DNA of 64,000 bases, taken from positions 8,772,791-8,836,790 of the forward strand of contig JAJLRJ010000009.1 of NCBI GenBank assembly GCA_024195265.1, written 5' to 3'. Below are positions 48,501 through 58,990 of the stretch, piece by piece. The position numbers were made by a program, and so were the translations under genes. The notes under the pieces are model-generated. The model was not told the DNA's origin and did not search any database. It saw nothing but the letters and a program-made list of their open reading frames with translations. The first letter of the stretch is position 1; every line of letters begins with the position of its first letter. Origin of the DNA: Dendrophyllia cribrosa. Taxonomy: Eukaryota > Cnidaria > Anthozoa > Scleractinia > Dendrophylliidae.

Positions 48501-49566
48501 CATGGGTGTTGTATCTATTTGTAAGGTTTTAAGTTAACGTTTTTATACTATATGTGTTGTTGCCGATCCTCCAGGCCACGCGGTCTCAAAGGCGAGGCAG
48601 TGCTGCAAATGAGTTATACATGCTGGGGATGTGCTGTTAAATGGGGAAAATTGCTGAAAAACTCTAAAGAGTCCGTGGATCGAGAGATGAACAGAGCGCT
48701 ACAACGATTGTTTCCAGCTGTAGAAATTCCCGAGCCGCTGGACTCAGTGTACGTTTATTGGGACGAGGGAATGATGTAAGTATCAGTAGTAAGGGACGAA
48801 CCATTAGATGTCTGAGGGAGGGGGTTGGGGGAGGGGTGTGGGAGGGGGTGGTGTGGGTTGGATGATCTTGTCCGTGCTTGATATCAGTTTCTTTCAATAA
48901 ATAAATATTATCCTGCGCAGCGTTAATTATAGTTACGTGAAAAAGTGTTAAAAATGAAACTAGAGGTTTCGGTAATGCTGCCTTCATCAGTAGTAAAAAT
49001 GGAACACATTTTTCTACTGATGAAGGCAGCATTGCCGAAACGTCCAGTTTGAATTCATTTTTAACACTTTTTAAAGCGTTAAACGTAACACTTTTTCACG
49101 TATCAGTTTCTTTCAGCTGTGTCGCTATAGGAAGTTTTTCCCTAAACCCTAAAACCCAAAACCTCAAGCATGCCACCTCCAACCCCCACCCCCAAACGGA
49201 GAAGTAACATGCTCGTACCTTTACTGGGCGCTTTTTTTTTCCAAAACGTCCTGGAATTATTATTTGATCTAATTCTCAAAGTAATTTATGTGTGAAAATC
49301 TTCTCTGTAGGCACTTTCAGCGTGCTGGAACTCACCTTTCTTCGTTTAAAGTCAGTGACTGGGCCAAGCGTCCCTTCACAGGACAAGATCTGTTCATCGT
49401 TGGTGAAGCTTATCAACCGTTAAGAGGCTGGATCGAAGGAGGTCTACTATCCGCCCAGAATACACTGCGTGAGGGATGGGGAATTGAAGATAACGCCGAT
49501 TTGAAGCAGAGAAGAAAACTGAATCAAAAAGAAGCGATCAACTTGGATTGGATTATGTTTCCTTGA
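35310..49566 (+). CDS. membrane-anchored FAD amine oxidase, aplysianin/achacin/L-amino-acid-oxidase type (554 aa, six exons)
   Basis: Exons: 35310-35520, 37955-38143, 40271-40313, 45994-46758, 48575-48775 and 49311-49566. Every boundary is GT-AG, all phases agree, and the join is 1665 nt with one terminal TGA. Residues 26-49 are a strongly hydrophobic helix after a short basic N-terminus, so a type II signal anchor with the enzyme lumenal or extracellular. The dinucleotide-binding motif DVAIVGGGISGL is at 81-92 and a ligand-shaping LGAWRV follows. The C-terminal flavin motif GEAYxxxxGWxEGGLLSA is at 501-518. Several NxS/T sites fit secretion. Relatives oxidise L-amino acids, releasing H2O2 and ammonia, and serve as antibacterial or toxic proteins in mollusc mucus and eggs; that role here is inference. 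A polyamine or other monoamine substrate is possible. Intron 3 is 5.7 kb and mostly repeats. Confidence 0.9.
36547..36598 (+). repeat. (AAAT)n microsatellite
   Basis: About thirteen uninterrupted AAAT units. Confidence 0.95.
36940..37205. mobile_element. 266-bp PIF/Harbinger-like MITE
   Basis: Over 40 bp of terminal inverted repeat beginning GGGACCGATCGTTTATTACG with a G run, mirrored at the right end. TTA on both sides (36937-36939, 37206-37208) fits the TWA target of PIF/Harbinger. The arms contain G and C runs. Confidence 0.85.
38144..40270 (+). other. intron 2 of the amine oxidase, 2.1 kb
   Basis: Donor GTTA/GTAAGT, acceptor TGGTTTCAG. Contains short inverted ends GAGCACCAGCTTTTG (38272) and CAAAAGCTGGTGC (38414), and the 654-bp MITE below. 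Confidence 0.75.
39267..39920. mobile_element. 654-bp MITE flanked by TTAA
   Basis: GGACGTTCGCGCGAA at the left is mirrored by GCGCGAACGTCC at the right; TTAA abuts both ends (39263-39266, 39921-39924). GGGGGTCACCGACT occurs twice inside. No coding. Confidence 0.75.
40953..41480 (+). repeat. 190-bp direct duplication at the edge of the minisatellite
   Basis: 40953-41144 and 41296-41480 share TTTTTCTGGTGGATTTATTT and AACCGTAGAACGCGATGC-like sequence and both run into the first minisatellite units. Confidence 0.8.
41086..41637 (+). repeat. 35-bp minisatellite, left block
   Basis: Units AGTATTGTTTCTGATAG + TTTTTCTAATATTGTTT. Less regular than the right block, from which it is separated by the hAT element. 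Confidence 0.85.
41638..42886 (-). mobile_element. 1.25-kb hAT element inserted in the minisatellite
   Basis: Ends CAGGGACCGTGGAG and, inverted, CAGGGACCGCGGAG. ATTGT flanks both sides, but this word also occurs in the array, so the full 8-bp duplication cannot be read. The interior carries a minus-strand hAT transposase tail (41997-42272), which supports the superfamily call. Confidence 0.8.
41997..42272 (-). pseudogene. hAT transposase, C-terminal remnant
   Basis: The frame contains RRIKFWLRAKMSQKRFNHVA followed by a LLNTHK...VDVANEF motif. This is the conserved dimerisation tail of hAT transposases (pattern RRIKTWLRSTMxxERLNxL...ANEF). The N-terminal zinc finger and catalytic residues are absent. 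Confidence 0.75.
42887..44722 (+). repeat. 35-bp minisatellite, main block (about 52 units)
   Basis: Uninterrupted units of about 35 bp (TATTGTTTCTGATAG then TTTTTCTAATATTGTTTTAG) with recurring variants (GACAG for GATAG, AGTATTAATTC, GTCTCAG). Rare variant clusters recur 698 bp apart (for example GTTAGTATTGTATCTG at 43291 and 43989), showing duplication of blocks of about 20 units. Long open frames across it are repeat artefacts. Confidence 0.93.
46759..48574 (+). other. intron 4 of the amine oxidase, 1.8 kb
   Basis: Donor ACAA/GTAGGT, acceptor CCTCCAG. It holds the repeat shared with 10690-10935 (46870-47150), a run of TCGAACG words (47470-47620), and inverted words GCCTGTTTCAGGCGTT and CTGAACGCCTGAAACAGGC (47670-47930). 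Confidence 0.75.
48776..49310 (+). other. intron 5 of the amine oxidase with a palindrome
   Basis: Donor TGAT/GTAAGT, acceptor CTCTGTAG. GAAGGCAGCATTGCCGAAAC near 49023 mirrors GTTTCGGTAATGCTGCCTTC near 48966; the arms are about 50 bp (48941-48993 with 49010-49065). Confidence 0.8.
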
Positions 49567-52219
49567 CATAGTTTATGAGAACGTCAACGGCCGTATAAAC
49601 TGTTTACATTTATTTGATCTTTTTTTAACCAAAATAGTTTGCAAAGTAATTTTAACCGATTTTAAATCAACACTATGATAATTAGTTCGTAAGATTAATT
49701 ACAGTTTTCCAAACGGTCTGAGTAACAGGAACTTAGGTAATAATAAGACTTAAAGCGAATACTGCAACTTTTAATACAGACATAATTCGGAAGTTCAACT
49801 CCCATCATCATTGTGATGGTACGGTAATTTACAAAGCTTAAATAACTAGGTAACAAATTGATTTGAATTACAATCTTATGATAATTTTAAATTCAAATGC
49901 TTTACTTGTTGGTCTAGCGATGGATTTTCCCAACGGATGTGGAGGGCTTCTTTGATCTTTAGATTGATTTCCATGGGAGCTTTGTCAAGTATTCAAAACA
50001 TGCACTATTGTATAGCTCACGACATCCCTTTGAGCTCTCAAGGTGTTTGTGTAAATGTGATGTTTTATCCGTGCTCAGTACTAAGGTGTTTACATATTGA
50101 ATTTAAAATTATCATTGTAATTCAAATCAATCTGTTACCTAGTTATTTAAGCTTTGTAAATTACTGTACTATCTCACTGATGATGGGAACTGAACCCCCA
50201 AAACATGTCTGTGATAAAAGTTGTAGTCTTTCCTTTAGTTTCCATTTAAAGAGGAAGTCATGATCACTGGGATTTTGAGCAGTTTTTTGGTCAAAGCTAC
50301 GTTACCACTGCTTTACTTATTTACAAAATAATACTAAAGCACCAAGAGAACGAAATCGACCAATTCTTCAAAGAGGAACAAATTATGGTCCTTTTTAGCC
50401 CGTTTTGGGAACGTAAATGTGAGAACTTGAGGAAAATAAGGCTAATTTTTTTTTTCATGTTTTTTTTTTCATGTTTTTTTTTTTTTTTTTTCATGTTGCA
50501 ATTCAGTCAGACCCAGTCCGTCCATGACTAGAGATACTCATCAACAGTTTTGGTACATTATGTGGTAATTTATCACAAAACTAGACCATTATGCTTCGGT
50601 TTCTGTTAACACAAAAACGTTTCTTGGTTTTTGAAATGACACCAAATCCCCGTGAGACTTCCCCTTTAACCGGCAGTGACAAGAGACTATGATCCGAACC
50701 GAGCGAGCTACTCCCATACTAATTATACAAGAAACAGCGTTTTTACCAGTTAACCCTTGAGCTCCCAAGAATGACAAAAATAAAAATTCAAGAAAAATCC
50801 CAAATTTCATTTTGTAAAATAGTGAAGAAAGAGTTGTACCATGCAAAAGTACTGGCAAAGAGGTTTCGTTAAAATGGTCACACCATAGAATTTCATTGAC
50901 AGACTCAAAAGTTAGAACTGCACTACATGTCTCCTTAATTGACTCTGGGAGTCCATAACCGCACGAGTTCGCATCAGTAACATGATTTATGTAACAAAAA
51001 ATGGCTGAGTCTAAGGCTGTAAATGTTTTGTTGAGGAGTTAATCTGCTGTTAGAGTTACATGAACTCCCGACTGAAAACACTCAGTTATTTTGTTTAGGT
51101 GGTTCGGCCTAAGAAAGATAAATCTCAACGCAGGAAAGCTGAGTTGAGTGGTCCAATCAATCCCGAATTTCATGCCTGATTTTATAATATGTTAATCTAA
51201 TTTTAAATTTTACAATATTTTATTAATTATGTAAAATATCAATATAATTTTAAACAAGATTATATAGTTATATTTATAGTATAGTCAAATACACGACCCC
51301 ACATGCGGCAGCGCTTAAACTTTATCGTGTTTAAATAAAGGTTCAGTTGATTGATTGATTGATTGATTGGATTTGAGATTGATTTTACCGATCAATTGGC
51401 AATTCCACCCTCTTGTTTGTGAGAGCAAAAGGTCATAAATTTCCTACTTTTTAAATCCTGTCGATGTCATTTGAAAATCTTGTCACCTATTTCCAGAGCA
51501 ACTTTTCTTACTTGTCCTTTATTTGATTTGTCACGATAACCCTAAATTGAGGCTTTTAATTGCTTTGCATAGCCCTTAAGGGGAACCTCCATTGTTATAA
51601 TAAATTGATTTTAAATTGTTGGAAATAAAGTCTAAATTTTCCGAAAGTTTCAAACCATCGCGTTAAAGCCATTAAAGTTATAACCCAAAATGTTTCAAAG
51701 ACGAGTGCATCCGAAATTACAACGGAGCTACCTAAAACTGGGAAGAAAAAGTTGGCTCTGCCGAAATCGTGTTGAGTCTTTGATGTCGCCGCAACCCCAA
51801 AGTTTGGGCTAGTGTTTAGGCTGGGTGTTTTCGCCAAACCGGATTTCAACAGCGCAAGCATTATTTTTGTTGAGAAGCCGACGGTCAAAGTTGAGCCCAC
51901 TGGAGTCTCCGTGAAGAACCTTGGACGAAACCCTGCTTCGTGTAGTAGTCCAGTGCGAAAAAGTGACAAGTCTAAGTTGGCAGCAGTTAACTGCATTTAT
52001 CAAATCATAATCTCTTTAGCAAAAGTGCTCTCGCTGTGTATAAACTTCATTGTGATCCAACTCGATTCGACCTGGGTTTGAAATTGTATCCAAGCAATAC
52101 CTGCGCATACTCAACATAGATACCCTAAACCTCCGAAATCTCAGCCCGGGCTGAAATTCGCCATGTAATCAGCCCCTAAATGAAGGTTTCAGGCGAAAAA
52201 TAAAATCATAAAGTTAAAG
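49567..52219. other. downstream of the amine oxidase; foldback, no gene
   Basis: 49775-49905 and 50095-50240 are inverted copies (TTTAAGCTTTGTAAATTACTG against GTAATTTACAAAGCTTAAAT), probably one foldback element. A T-rich run with TTTTCATG words lies at 50445-50495, and (GATT)n at 51350-51372. 51595-51996 has an open minus frame without recognisable domain. Confidence 0.5.
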
Positions 52220-53420
52220 TTACTCCGAAAGGGGAGTAAAATGTCCATCTATGAAGAGTTTGTCCGGTTCCGCTCGACTAAAAAAAGCTATTTTCGATTT
52301 GTTTCTTCCTAACATCGACGACTCCTTTAGGAAGGTCAGCAGATATTCCCATACCTTTGCCTTTTAATAGCTTTGCTTGTGAAAAGACTTCTTCGCGGTC
52401 TCTGTAGCGAAGGAAGCGGGCAATGATCGCACGGGGTCTTTCTTGGGATGGATTAAACTTGCCAATCCTGTGAAGGAAATTTCAAGATTTTAAAAAAATG
52501 TCAGAGTAAACTAGACTGTTTGATTTTTGAAATGCTTTTTATCAGTGAACTTAAACCGAAACTGAACAAACAGAGTGATTGGATCCGTACAAAAGTGTTT
52601 ACCTGATTTATATTGTCCATTTCGCATTAGCGTTTCTTTTATTATCTTGCCGCAATTTTCTCATATTGTTTTTATGTAAATATTTTAGAGTTTTAGTCAG
52701 CATCTCATTAGCATTTTTACAATTGATTACATAAGCGCATGTTAACAATTTTATTCCTCAACTTGAAAATGACCGTTGAACGGTCGAAACGTCGTTGTTT
52801 TTTAGCGTTAACTTTTATAGTACAATCCTGTGTACTCTCAGAAATTCTATTTTCCCAGCATCTTCAATGATAAGTTCGTTTACAAAGAAATTAAACAAAA
52901 CATCACGGGTGATTTCTTTTCCCTCAAGCTGTTCCGGAATGCCATAAAATCTAAGGTTCTCTCTTCTTTGATAGGTTTCCAGGTACCATTGTTGTTGGCG
53001 CAGAGCGTTGACCTCCTTACTGAGTTTATCGCGTTCCTTTTTAAGCTCTTCCACGTCAACGTTGATTGAGTTCATGCCGTTCTCTACCTCGTTCACAGTT
53101 TTCACGTTGGCGTTTAACGAGATTTCCAGCGTTGTTACCTTCTCTTGTAACTGGTTCACTTTCTTGTCAATGCTGCCCACATGCTTGTTTATGCTGTCAA
53201 CTTTCTTGTCTAAACCGGTAAGTTTCTCAAGGACTTCTTGAAGTTTGGGCATTATGTCTACGGCCATGATGTTGTCCGCGCCTTTGGGACTACGAGTTGC
53301 ACTTAATTTTGTTCTTTGTCATCCGGAGAGTTGGAAACGCTTTCGGATGATTCTGAACTGGTTTTCCTGCCTTTTCTTTTAAAATATTGACTGATTTCTT
53401 CCATAAAACGGGTATCCAAA
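52220..53420 (-). pseudogene. LINE ORF1-like coiled-coil protein, broken
   Basis: From 53267 the minus strand encodes a heptad-rich coiled coil followed by YQRRENLRFYGIPE and an RRM-like stretch ending EFLRVHR, the layout of L1-clade ORF1 RNA-binding proteins. The frame resumes at 52462 as IGKFNPSQERPRAIIARFLR and ends ...SRAEPDKLFIDG...stop at 52220. The two parts are separated by a 360-bp insertion. A one-base slip in a T run near 52280 breaks the C-terminus. More of the N-terminus may extend upstream (Ser-rich frame to about 53420). Confidence 0.75.
52463..52822. mobile_element. about 350-bp insertion in LINE ORF1 with 10-bp target duplication
   Basis: CAATCCTGTG occurs at 52463-52472 and again at 52823-52832. 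Removing one copy and the intervening DNA restores the ORF1 frame across the junction. The insert ends near GAACGGTCGAAACGTCG, a word also typical of other inserts in this window. Its class is unknown. Confidence 0.82.
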
Positions 53421-53655
53421 ACCTTCTCTTGGTGTGAATTTCAGGAGCTAACGTTTACATGACTAATCTCGAAGCATGCTCGACCCAGGCATTCCATAGA
53501 ATAATGGCATATTACAATTTTTTTCGACTCCTCAGAGTTTATTCTGCGTTTAAGTTGCGTGTCTCGGAGCTAGACTGCACTTTCGTTGTTAAACGTATGG
53601 CGTTATTGCATCCATCGTGAAATCAGTTTGTGAAATATTTGAATCTCCAGCATGT

Positions 53656-53898
53656 TTACTGTTTCATAATTCTCACGACCGGATGCATCTGTTGTACATT
53701 CTTTAACAACAACAATTCGGCGAACTGGCTATGGGTTAGCCGTACGATTCCAACCTCACTTTTGCTCGTAATCCAAAGGTGGAAAATCGATTCGCAAAGA
53801 ACAGTTTTCTTTGCATTTCCTGGCGCCTTCGGCCGTCCGCGCTTGAGAAACCGTGAGGCCATAAGACCATTGACTTTGGATGTCAAAACCTTGTCCAT
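53656..53898 (-). pseudogene. coding-like fragment of unknown family
   Basis: The minus frame contains KRGRPKAPGNAKKTVLCESI then FHLWITSKSEVG and THSQFAE. This looks like protein sequence (a GRP-rich basic stretch plus a helix) that I associate loosely with cnidarian transposon-borne proteins but cannot name. No clear splice sites or start. Confidence 0.3.
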
Positions 53899-54099
53899 CG
53901 GTTGCGCAAAACTACGAAAAAATCATTCAAACCGATAGACTAATAATTCAAAAAAGCTACGATAACAGTTACATACTTTCATTTACACAACTTGGGACGA
54001 TGCAGTAAGATTCCGATTCACTATGCAATGTTCGGCAATTTCGATGGCATCGAAAATGGCGGATTTCACCGATTGAGCGCGCAGTGCATTTTGGATGAC

Positions 54100-54640
54100 T
54101 AGGGTCCTTTAAAGAGCAAAAATGTAAGCTCACTGATATATGAAAAGCTAATCAGAAACAGGAGTCTTGGCTTCTTGACTAAAAATTCTCAGGTAACGAT
54201 GAAATCCTTAACTGGAAATCCGCCTACCTTATGGCATGGCGATGAACTAATAGCATAAAACTGACTGATATGAAATTAAAATTTCTGCGCAGACGACTAA
54301 CTACCAATAATTTCTTATACAGAATTGGACTAAAGGAAAACGAAAAGTGCACTTTTTGATTGAAACACTAACCCATCTTTTTGGACATGTCATAAAACTT
54401 CCATCCTTTCGGGAAAAAATATCCGAATGGCTACAAAACGTTAACCTGATACGAGAAATGTATACACTTTAGAAAACACTGCGTTTGGTCTGAGGCCGGA
54501 CACTTAAAAAATCGCGATTGACGCAAACTATTGCTTTCTCTTAGCACGAACGAAATACCAATTAACGTGGCTTCCTAGAGTTTTAACAAAAGCATCTACA
54601 CTATCATGAGTTACTAAATAAAGCCTAATTTTTTTGTCTT
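54100..54640 (+). pseudogene. LINE ORF2 C-terminal remnant
   Basis: The plus strand encodes KLKFLRRRLTTNNFLYRIGL then ENEKCTF and, after a frame change, ETLTHLFWTC. This is the post-RT pattern of L1/Tx1-type LINEs (LLHRxLxTNxFLxKxGIxxxxxCxxC...ETxxHLFWxC). Multiple stops and shifts. Confidence 0.7.
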
Positions 54641-57053
54641 GCAATTTTGGTTCACGAGATTCACCAGTAAGGATGCTGACGTATTAATGCTAAATTATCA
54701 GTTGTCAATGTTTTACCATGGCAACAGAGCATCTATAAAATGATGGCAAATATTGCGCACAAATTGATATTAATTTTGTAATATTTCGAGTTTCCTTTGG
54801 TGAATGTTTTTTAAACCTTGTTATCTTGCGGAAGGGATTAAGACCAACCTTTTGGAAGGAAAAAACAAAACAAAGGGTCGTTTGGACGGTTTTTCCCGAT
54901 GTCACAAAATTTTGTATATCATTAATTTAACTGACATTGACATTTTATTCTAAAATGAGTATGTAAAAGGTAGCGTTAGCATCTTAAAATTGGCAAAGTT
55001 TTAGAAAAATTCACTGAAGGAAACGCAAAAAAATGTGCTTATTTTTGCTTTGATGACGTCATAAAATTTAAGAAATAAAAACCCCTTTATTTTCGTGTGA
55101 GCACGTAACGTGCAAAATTACTAAAGTCTGTGTCATCAGCGCGCGGGCGACTATAAAACTATAAGGAACCACCTTAATTTAGAACATTTTCTACGCCTTC
55201 TGAAATCACAATTTGTGTTGAAAACAAAGGGTTGTGACACAATGAAATGGGAACGTCGTGCAGAATATAGATATGATTTTTTTTTATTTTTCCCTGGCTG
55301 ACAATGAAACAAACAAGAAACTCGACTTCAATAAATTTTACATAAAACCTGTAACTTGACATGATGTTAGTTGTTTGTCCCGCTTTGTTTGTTTGTTGTT
55401 GTTCTTTTTCTCTTAGATCGTATTGTATTTTTGAACAAATCAAACCAAACAGAAGCACAAATATTGTTATTTATTATTTAAATACACAACGCAGATTTAG
55501 TGGTCGCACCTTTTCTTTTAACCTAACTGTAATATTAATTATGTATAATATCTGTCTGTATTAAGCTCAATAATAATATGAACAAGAACTCTACGAGTTG
55601 TGAAACCGAGCTTTAAGCGTACATAAGAAATTAAGAATTCAAAAAATTGCCAGTAGTGTAACTACTCCACAATCAAAGATTCGCAATGTAGAATCCATTG
55701 TCAGTTGTGACAGATTGAAAATCAATCAGTTGCATTGATTTAGCACACATAAGAAATTACTTCCTTTTTGATGACCTTGAAGTTGCTTTGTCATGTGATG
55801 TGAGGACACACAGTTGTCATTTTCATTATTTATTGTGACGATGAACAGAAAAAAACTATCAATGCAAGTTGCTAAAAATTGTGCATTAAAATGATCAGGA
55901 CATTAAGAGAGAGATTTGTAAACATATGAAAGGAAAGACAGAACGGAAGCATTATATTATTTCAAGTGTTCTCCAAGTGTTTTGTATAGAAAGTTATACA
56001 TGCAATACTACGAGTTTTTTTGTTGTTGACATAATTGCTTTAATGCATGAGTGAATAACACGAGTACCCTTTTCCTAGAGCGTTTGCTAACCATTTTATC
56101 ATCTTACAATCCCAGTGGTTGGCATTTCATATCCTTTGGTTTTCAAATTCATAAAATGCAGCCTAATAAAACATACAAATTGAAACCAACTCTTGATCTC
56201 TCGTTTCGTTGTGTGGCTTAAATTGAACAGATTTTCAAGATCTAGAGCTACGATGTTCGGCCAATTCATCCAATCATTTTGATGCAAAATAGATTCAGGA
56301 AACTAGCATAAAATTATTTTGTTACTGCTGGATTGTCGAATAGGATTACCAGTGGACGGACTTGAACTCAATGTAGTTATTCCTCATGATTTTTCGCGGT
56401 CTTCCGAAATGTCACTTGAAATACGATCAAGAAATACAGTCTAACCTCTCTCACCTTTGCTCAGTGAATCAACGAAACTGCCGCAAATAAAATAATAATT
56501 TAATCTTACCCCAAAACAACAATGAGACTACATTAACATAGAATAGCAGAACGCAGAACATACCACAATAGTTATTACATGTAGCATTGTCATAGATTGC
56601 TTTTCAATCGAATGTCATTATTTATTTATTTTCGATTGAAAGTGGCGCGAGATTCTCCCAACAGTAACAATACTGTATTTAGAATACAGTACAGGTCATG
56701 AGAATTATGAAATTGAACACAAAACATTAATATTTAAGATGTTGCGATGTATGGAGACCAGGAAGGAGAATGTGTAGGTTAAGACCGGGAATAAGGCCTT
56801 CGTGACCAGTTAACTCCTTTAAAAATCCCAAAACCAAATATGTTCATGTACATTCTCCTTACTGGTGTCAATTCACATAACCATAGTACAGTGAATTTGT
56901 ATTCAATTTCCACAGACAACACGTGCTTCCAGTCGGTGTCGCCTCTCAGTGATCGGTTACGTTCAGAATTTTAATGCCGGCATTTTGTCGAAGCGTCTGT
57001 AACCGCTGATTTCGTTCCTGTTCATTCTCATGTCTCAATCAGTGTGCCTGAGC
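54641..57053. other. no gene recognised
   Basis: AT-rich DNA with short unrelated open frames and no repeat partner I could find in the window. Confidence 0.4.
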
Positions 57054-57640
57054 CAGGGGCGGATCCAGGAATTTCTGAAAGGGGGGGTCCGGGTGCATGT
57101 TCCCCGGAAAATTTTTCCGATTTTGCCCTCTAAAACTCCATTTCCGGCATTCCTGAGAGTCAAAAAGCGTTTGTTAAGTCAAAAACTTGGCAATCAGTCA
57201 ATTGCTGGAAATGAAACAACTACGTATAAAATAATTTTATTCTATTATTTTTATGAACCACATGGGAGACACAGGTTAACCTGCGTTCAGGCGCTCTTTT
57301 TTTTCGAAGGGAAAGTCGGCGGATAGCGGGGAGGAACGAGGGGTGGAAAAAAAAAAGAACGCCTGATACATTTATTTAACGACCCGCCTGCCGCCCCCAA
57401 ATTAAGAAATCTGTCAACAGCGATGTTGTCGAAAAATGTAGCCAATCAGATTTAACCGGATATCACATTGCTTGTTGTTTACAGTTGGCGCTTGGCAGAC
57501 TTTGCGACTTGCCGCCTTCGTATAATTTCTCAGTGCTAGTAAAAATGTTTAGTTTTCCGATCAGTGAAAAATGGCAAGTTGAGATGTCGGTAATGAAATC
57601 ATTGGACAAGCACAGCTACTTTTGCAAAGCCAGTTTAACC

Positions 57641-58113
57641 CCGGGGGGAGGGGGGGGGGGGGGGGGGGGGCAGGGGGTACTCCCATATATGAGCTATATA
57701 GGTATGTGCCGCTGTGAAGGGTATGGTTTTCAGGCAGTTTAGTCTAGGATAGGGTATAGTTATCAGAGATTTTTGGTCTAGAATAGGGTATCATTTTCCG
57801 CTAAACTGATCAATTACGTGGAGAATTTAGTCTAGACAAGGTTTACTGCCAAATGGCATTTAAAAGTCGGTACGACGGGCAGTACGGCATTTTTGCTGAC
57901 CCCTGTTAACTAATAACTGTGATAGTGAACGATTTTCTGGAAAATAGCGAGTCTGGAATAGGTCTAGGATAGGGTAAGGTTTTTCGGTGTCTAGTCTAGA
58001 ATAGGGTTGCAAAATGCAGCTAAAATGGTCTAGTATAGGTTAAGGGTCTCAGAGTCCCAGCGGCACACCCCCACCCAAAAATTTGCAGAGTACCCCCCCC
58101 CCCCCTCCCCGGG
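57641..58113. mobile_element. 473-bp G-run MITE nested in the Mutator-like element
   Basis: CCGGGGGGAGG + G run at the left, C run + CTCCCCGGG at the right, flanked by AGTTTAACC (57632-57640, 58114-58122). Internal GGTATGTGCCGCTGTG also occurs in the decayed copy at 45210. Confidence 0.85.
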
Positions 58114-58206
58114 AGTTTAACCTGCCGTAGGTGCACTGTAGAAAGAGCTGTGTAACAGCTGAAAGAATTATTTTATCCGAGATTTGATCAAGAGCGCGAG
58201 CGTCGA

Positions 58207-58560
58207 AATAGACCTTGTCACGGTTTTTCCAAATTTTCATATTGGCCTGATAGCAAAAATCCATCGACACTGCTGGAAAAAGTATCTCAAAATTAGTAAA
58301 GTCGCCGAGTTTAAAAGCGATATCTTTTAAAATAGTGGAGATATAGCTCCGCAAAGTCGGCAAATTTCACAGACGTTTGAATCGCGCAGCCAATACAAAC
58401 GTGTGTGCCGACTTTGCGGAGCTATATATCCACTATTTTAAAAGATATCGCTTTTAAACTCGGTCACCTTATTTACTAATTTTGAGATGCTTTTTCCAGC
58501 AGTGTCGATGGATCTTTGCTATCAGGCCACTATAAAAATTTGGAAAAACTGTGACAAGGT
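58207..58560. repeat. 150-bp-arm palindrome
   Basis: GACTTTGCGGAGCTATATAT on the right mirrors ATATAGCTCCGCAAAGTC on the left. The arms extend through AAAAGATATCGCTTTTAAAC and AGCAGTGTCGATGGAT to CTTGTCACGG/CTGTGACAAG. Loop about 55 nt. Confidence 0.9.
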
Positions 58561-58598
58561 CTATAACAAACATTAACATTCATTCTACAGCAGCAAGC

Positions 58599-58990
58599 TC
58601 ACGCAATTGTGAGAGGATTTCTTCGCCGAACTGAAGACCGTTTAAGCTCGCAAGGATAAGCGCCAACTGACGTTGCAACAAACGGCTCCACAATAATCCC
58701 GGGGGGGGGGGGGGGGGGGATAATAATTCGCCAAGCAGATCTAGATTGACTCCAAGTGTAAAAGAAGCATTGAATATTTTGGGTAAAAGAAAACGCTCTT
58801 TGAATTATTAAAGTTCTACCAGGCTGGTCAGAGTGAGAGCGGCTTCTCGCAAACAAATAATTCGTCTAATACATTCTTTCTGCTTATCCTTCAAGGATTT
58901 ACGAATAAAATCTGGAAGAGACAAATTCAAAGCCGATGATAATTCACTTTGAACATTCAACGCGACAGCCGTGTTTTGGGCATGCTTCAA
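58599..58990 (-). pseudogene. captured coding fragments inside the Mutator-like element
   Basis: Minus frames: LSLPDFIRKSLKDKQKECIR then RIICLRE (58830-58930), resembling the run-up to the helicase core of RecQ-like proteins, and LILASLNGLQFGEEILSQLR ending at a stop near 58580. Both are cut short, and no start or catalytic motif is present. Confidence 0.35.

Noticed and set aside
52473..52822. intron within a host gene with coiled coil and RRM-like parts
   Set aside because: No GT donor; a 10-bp direct repeat and restored frame point to an insertion in LINE ORF1.
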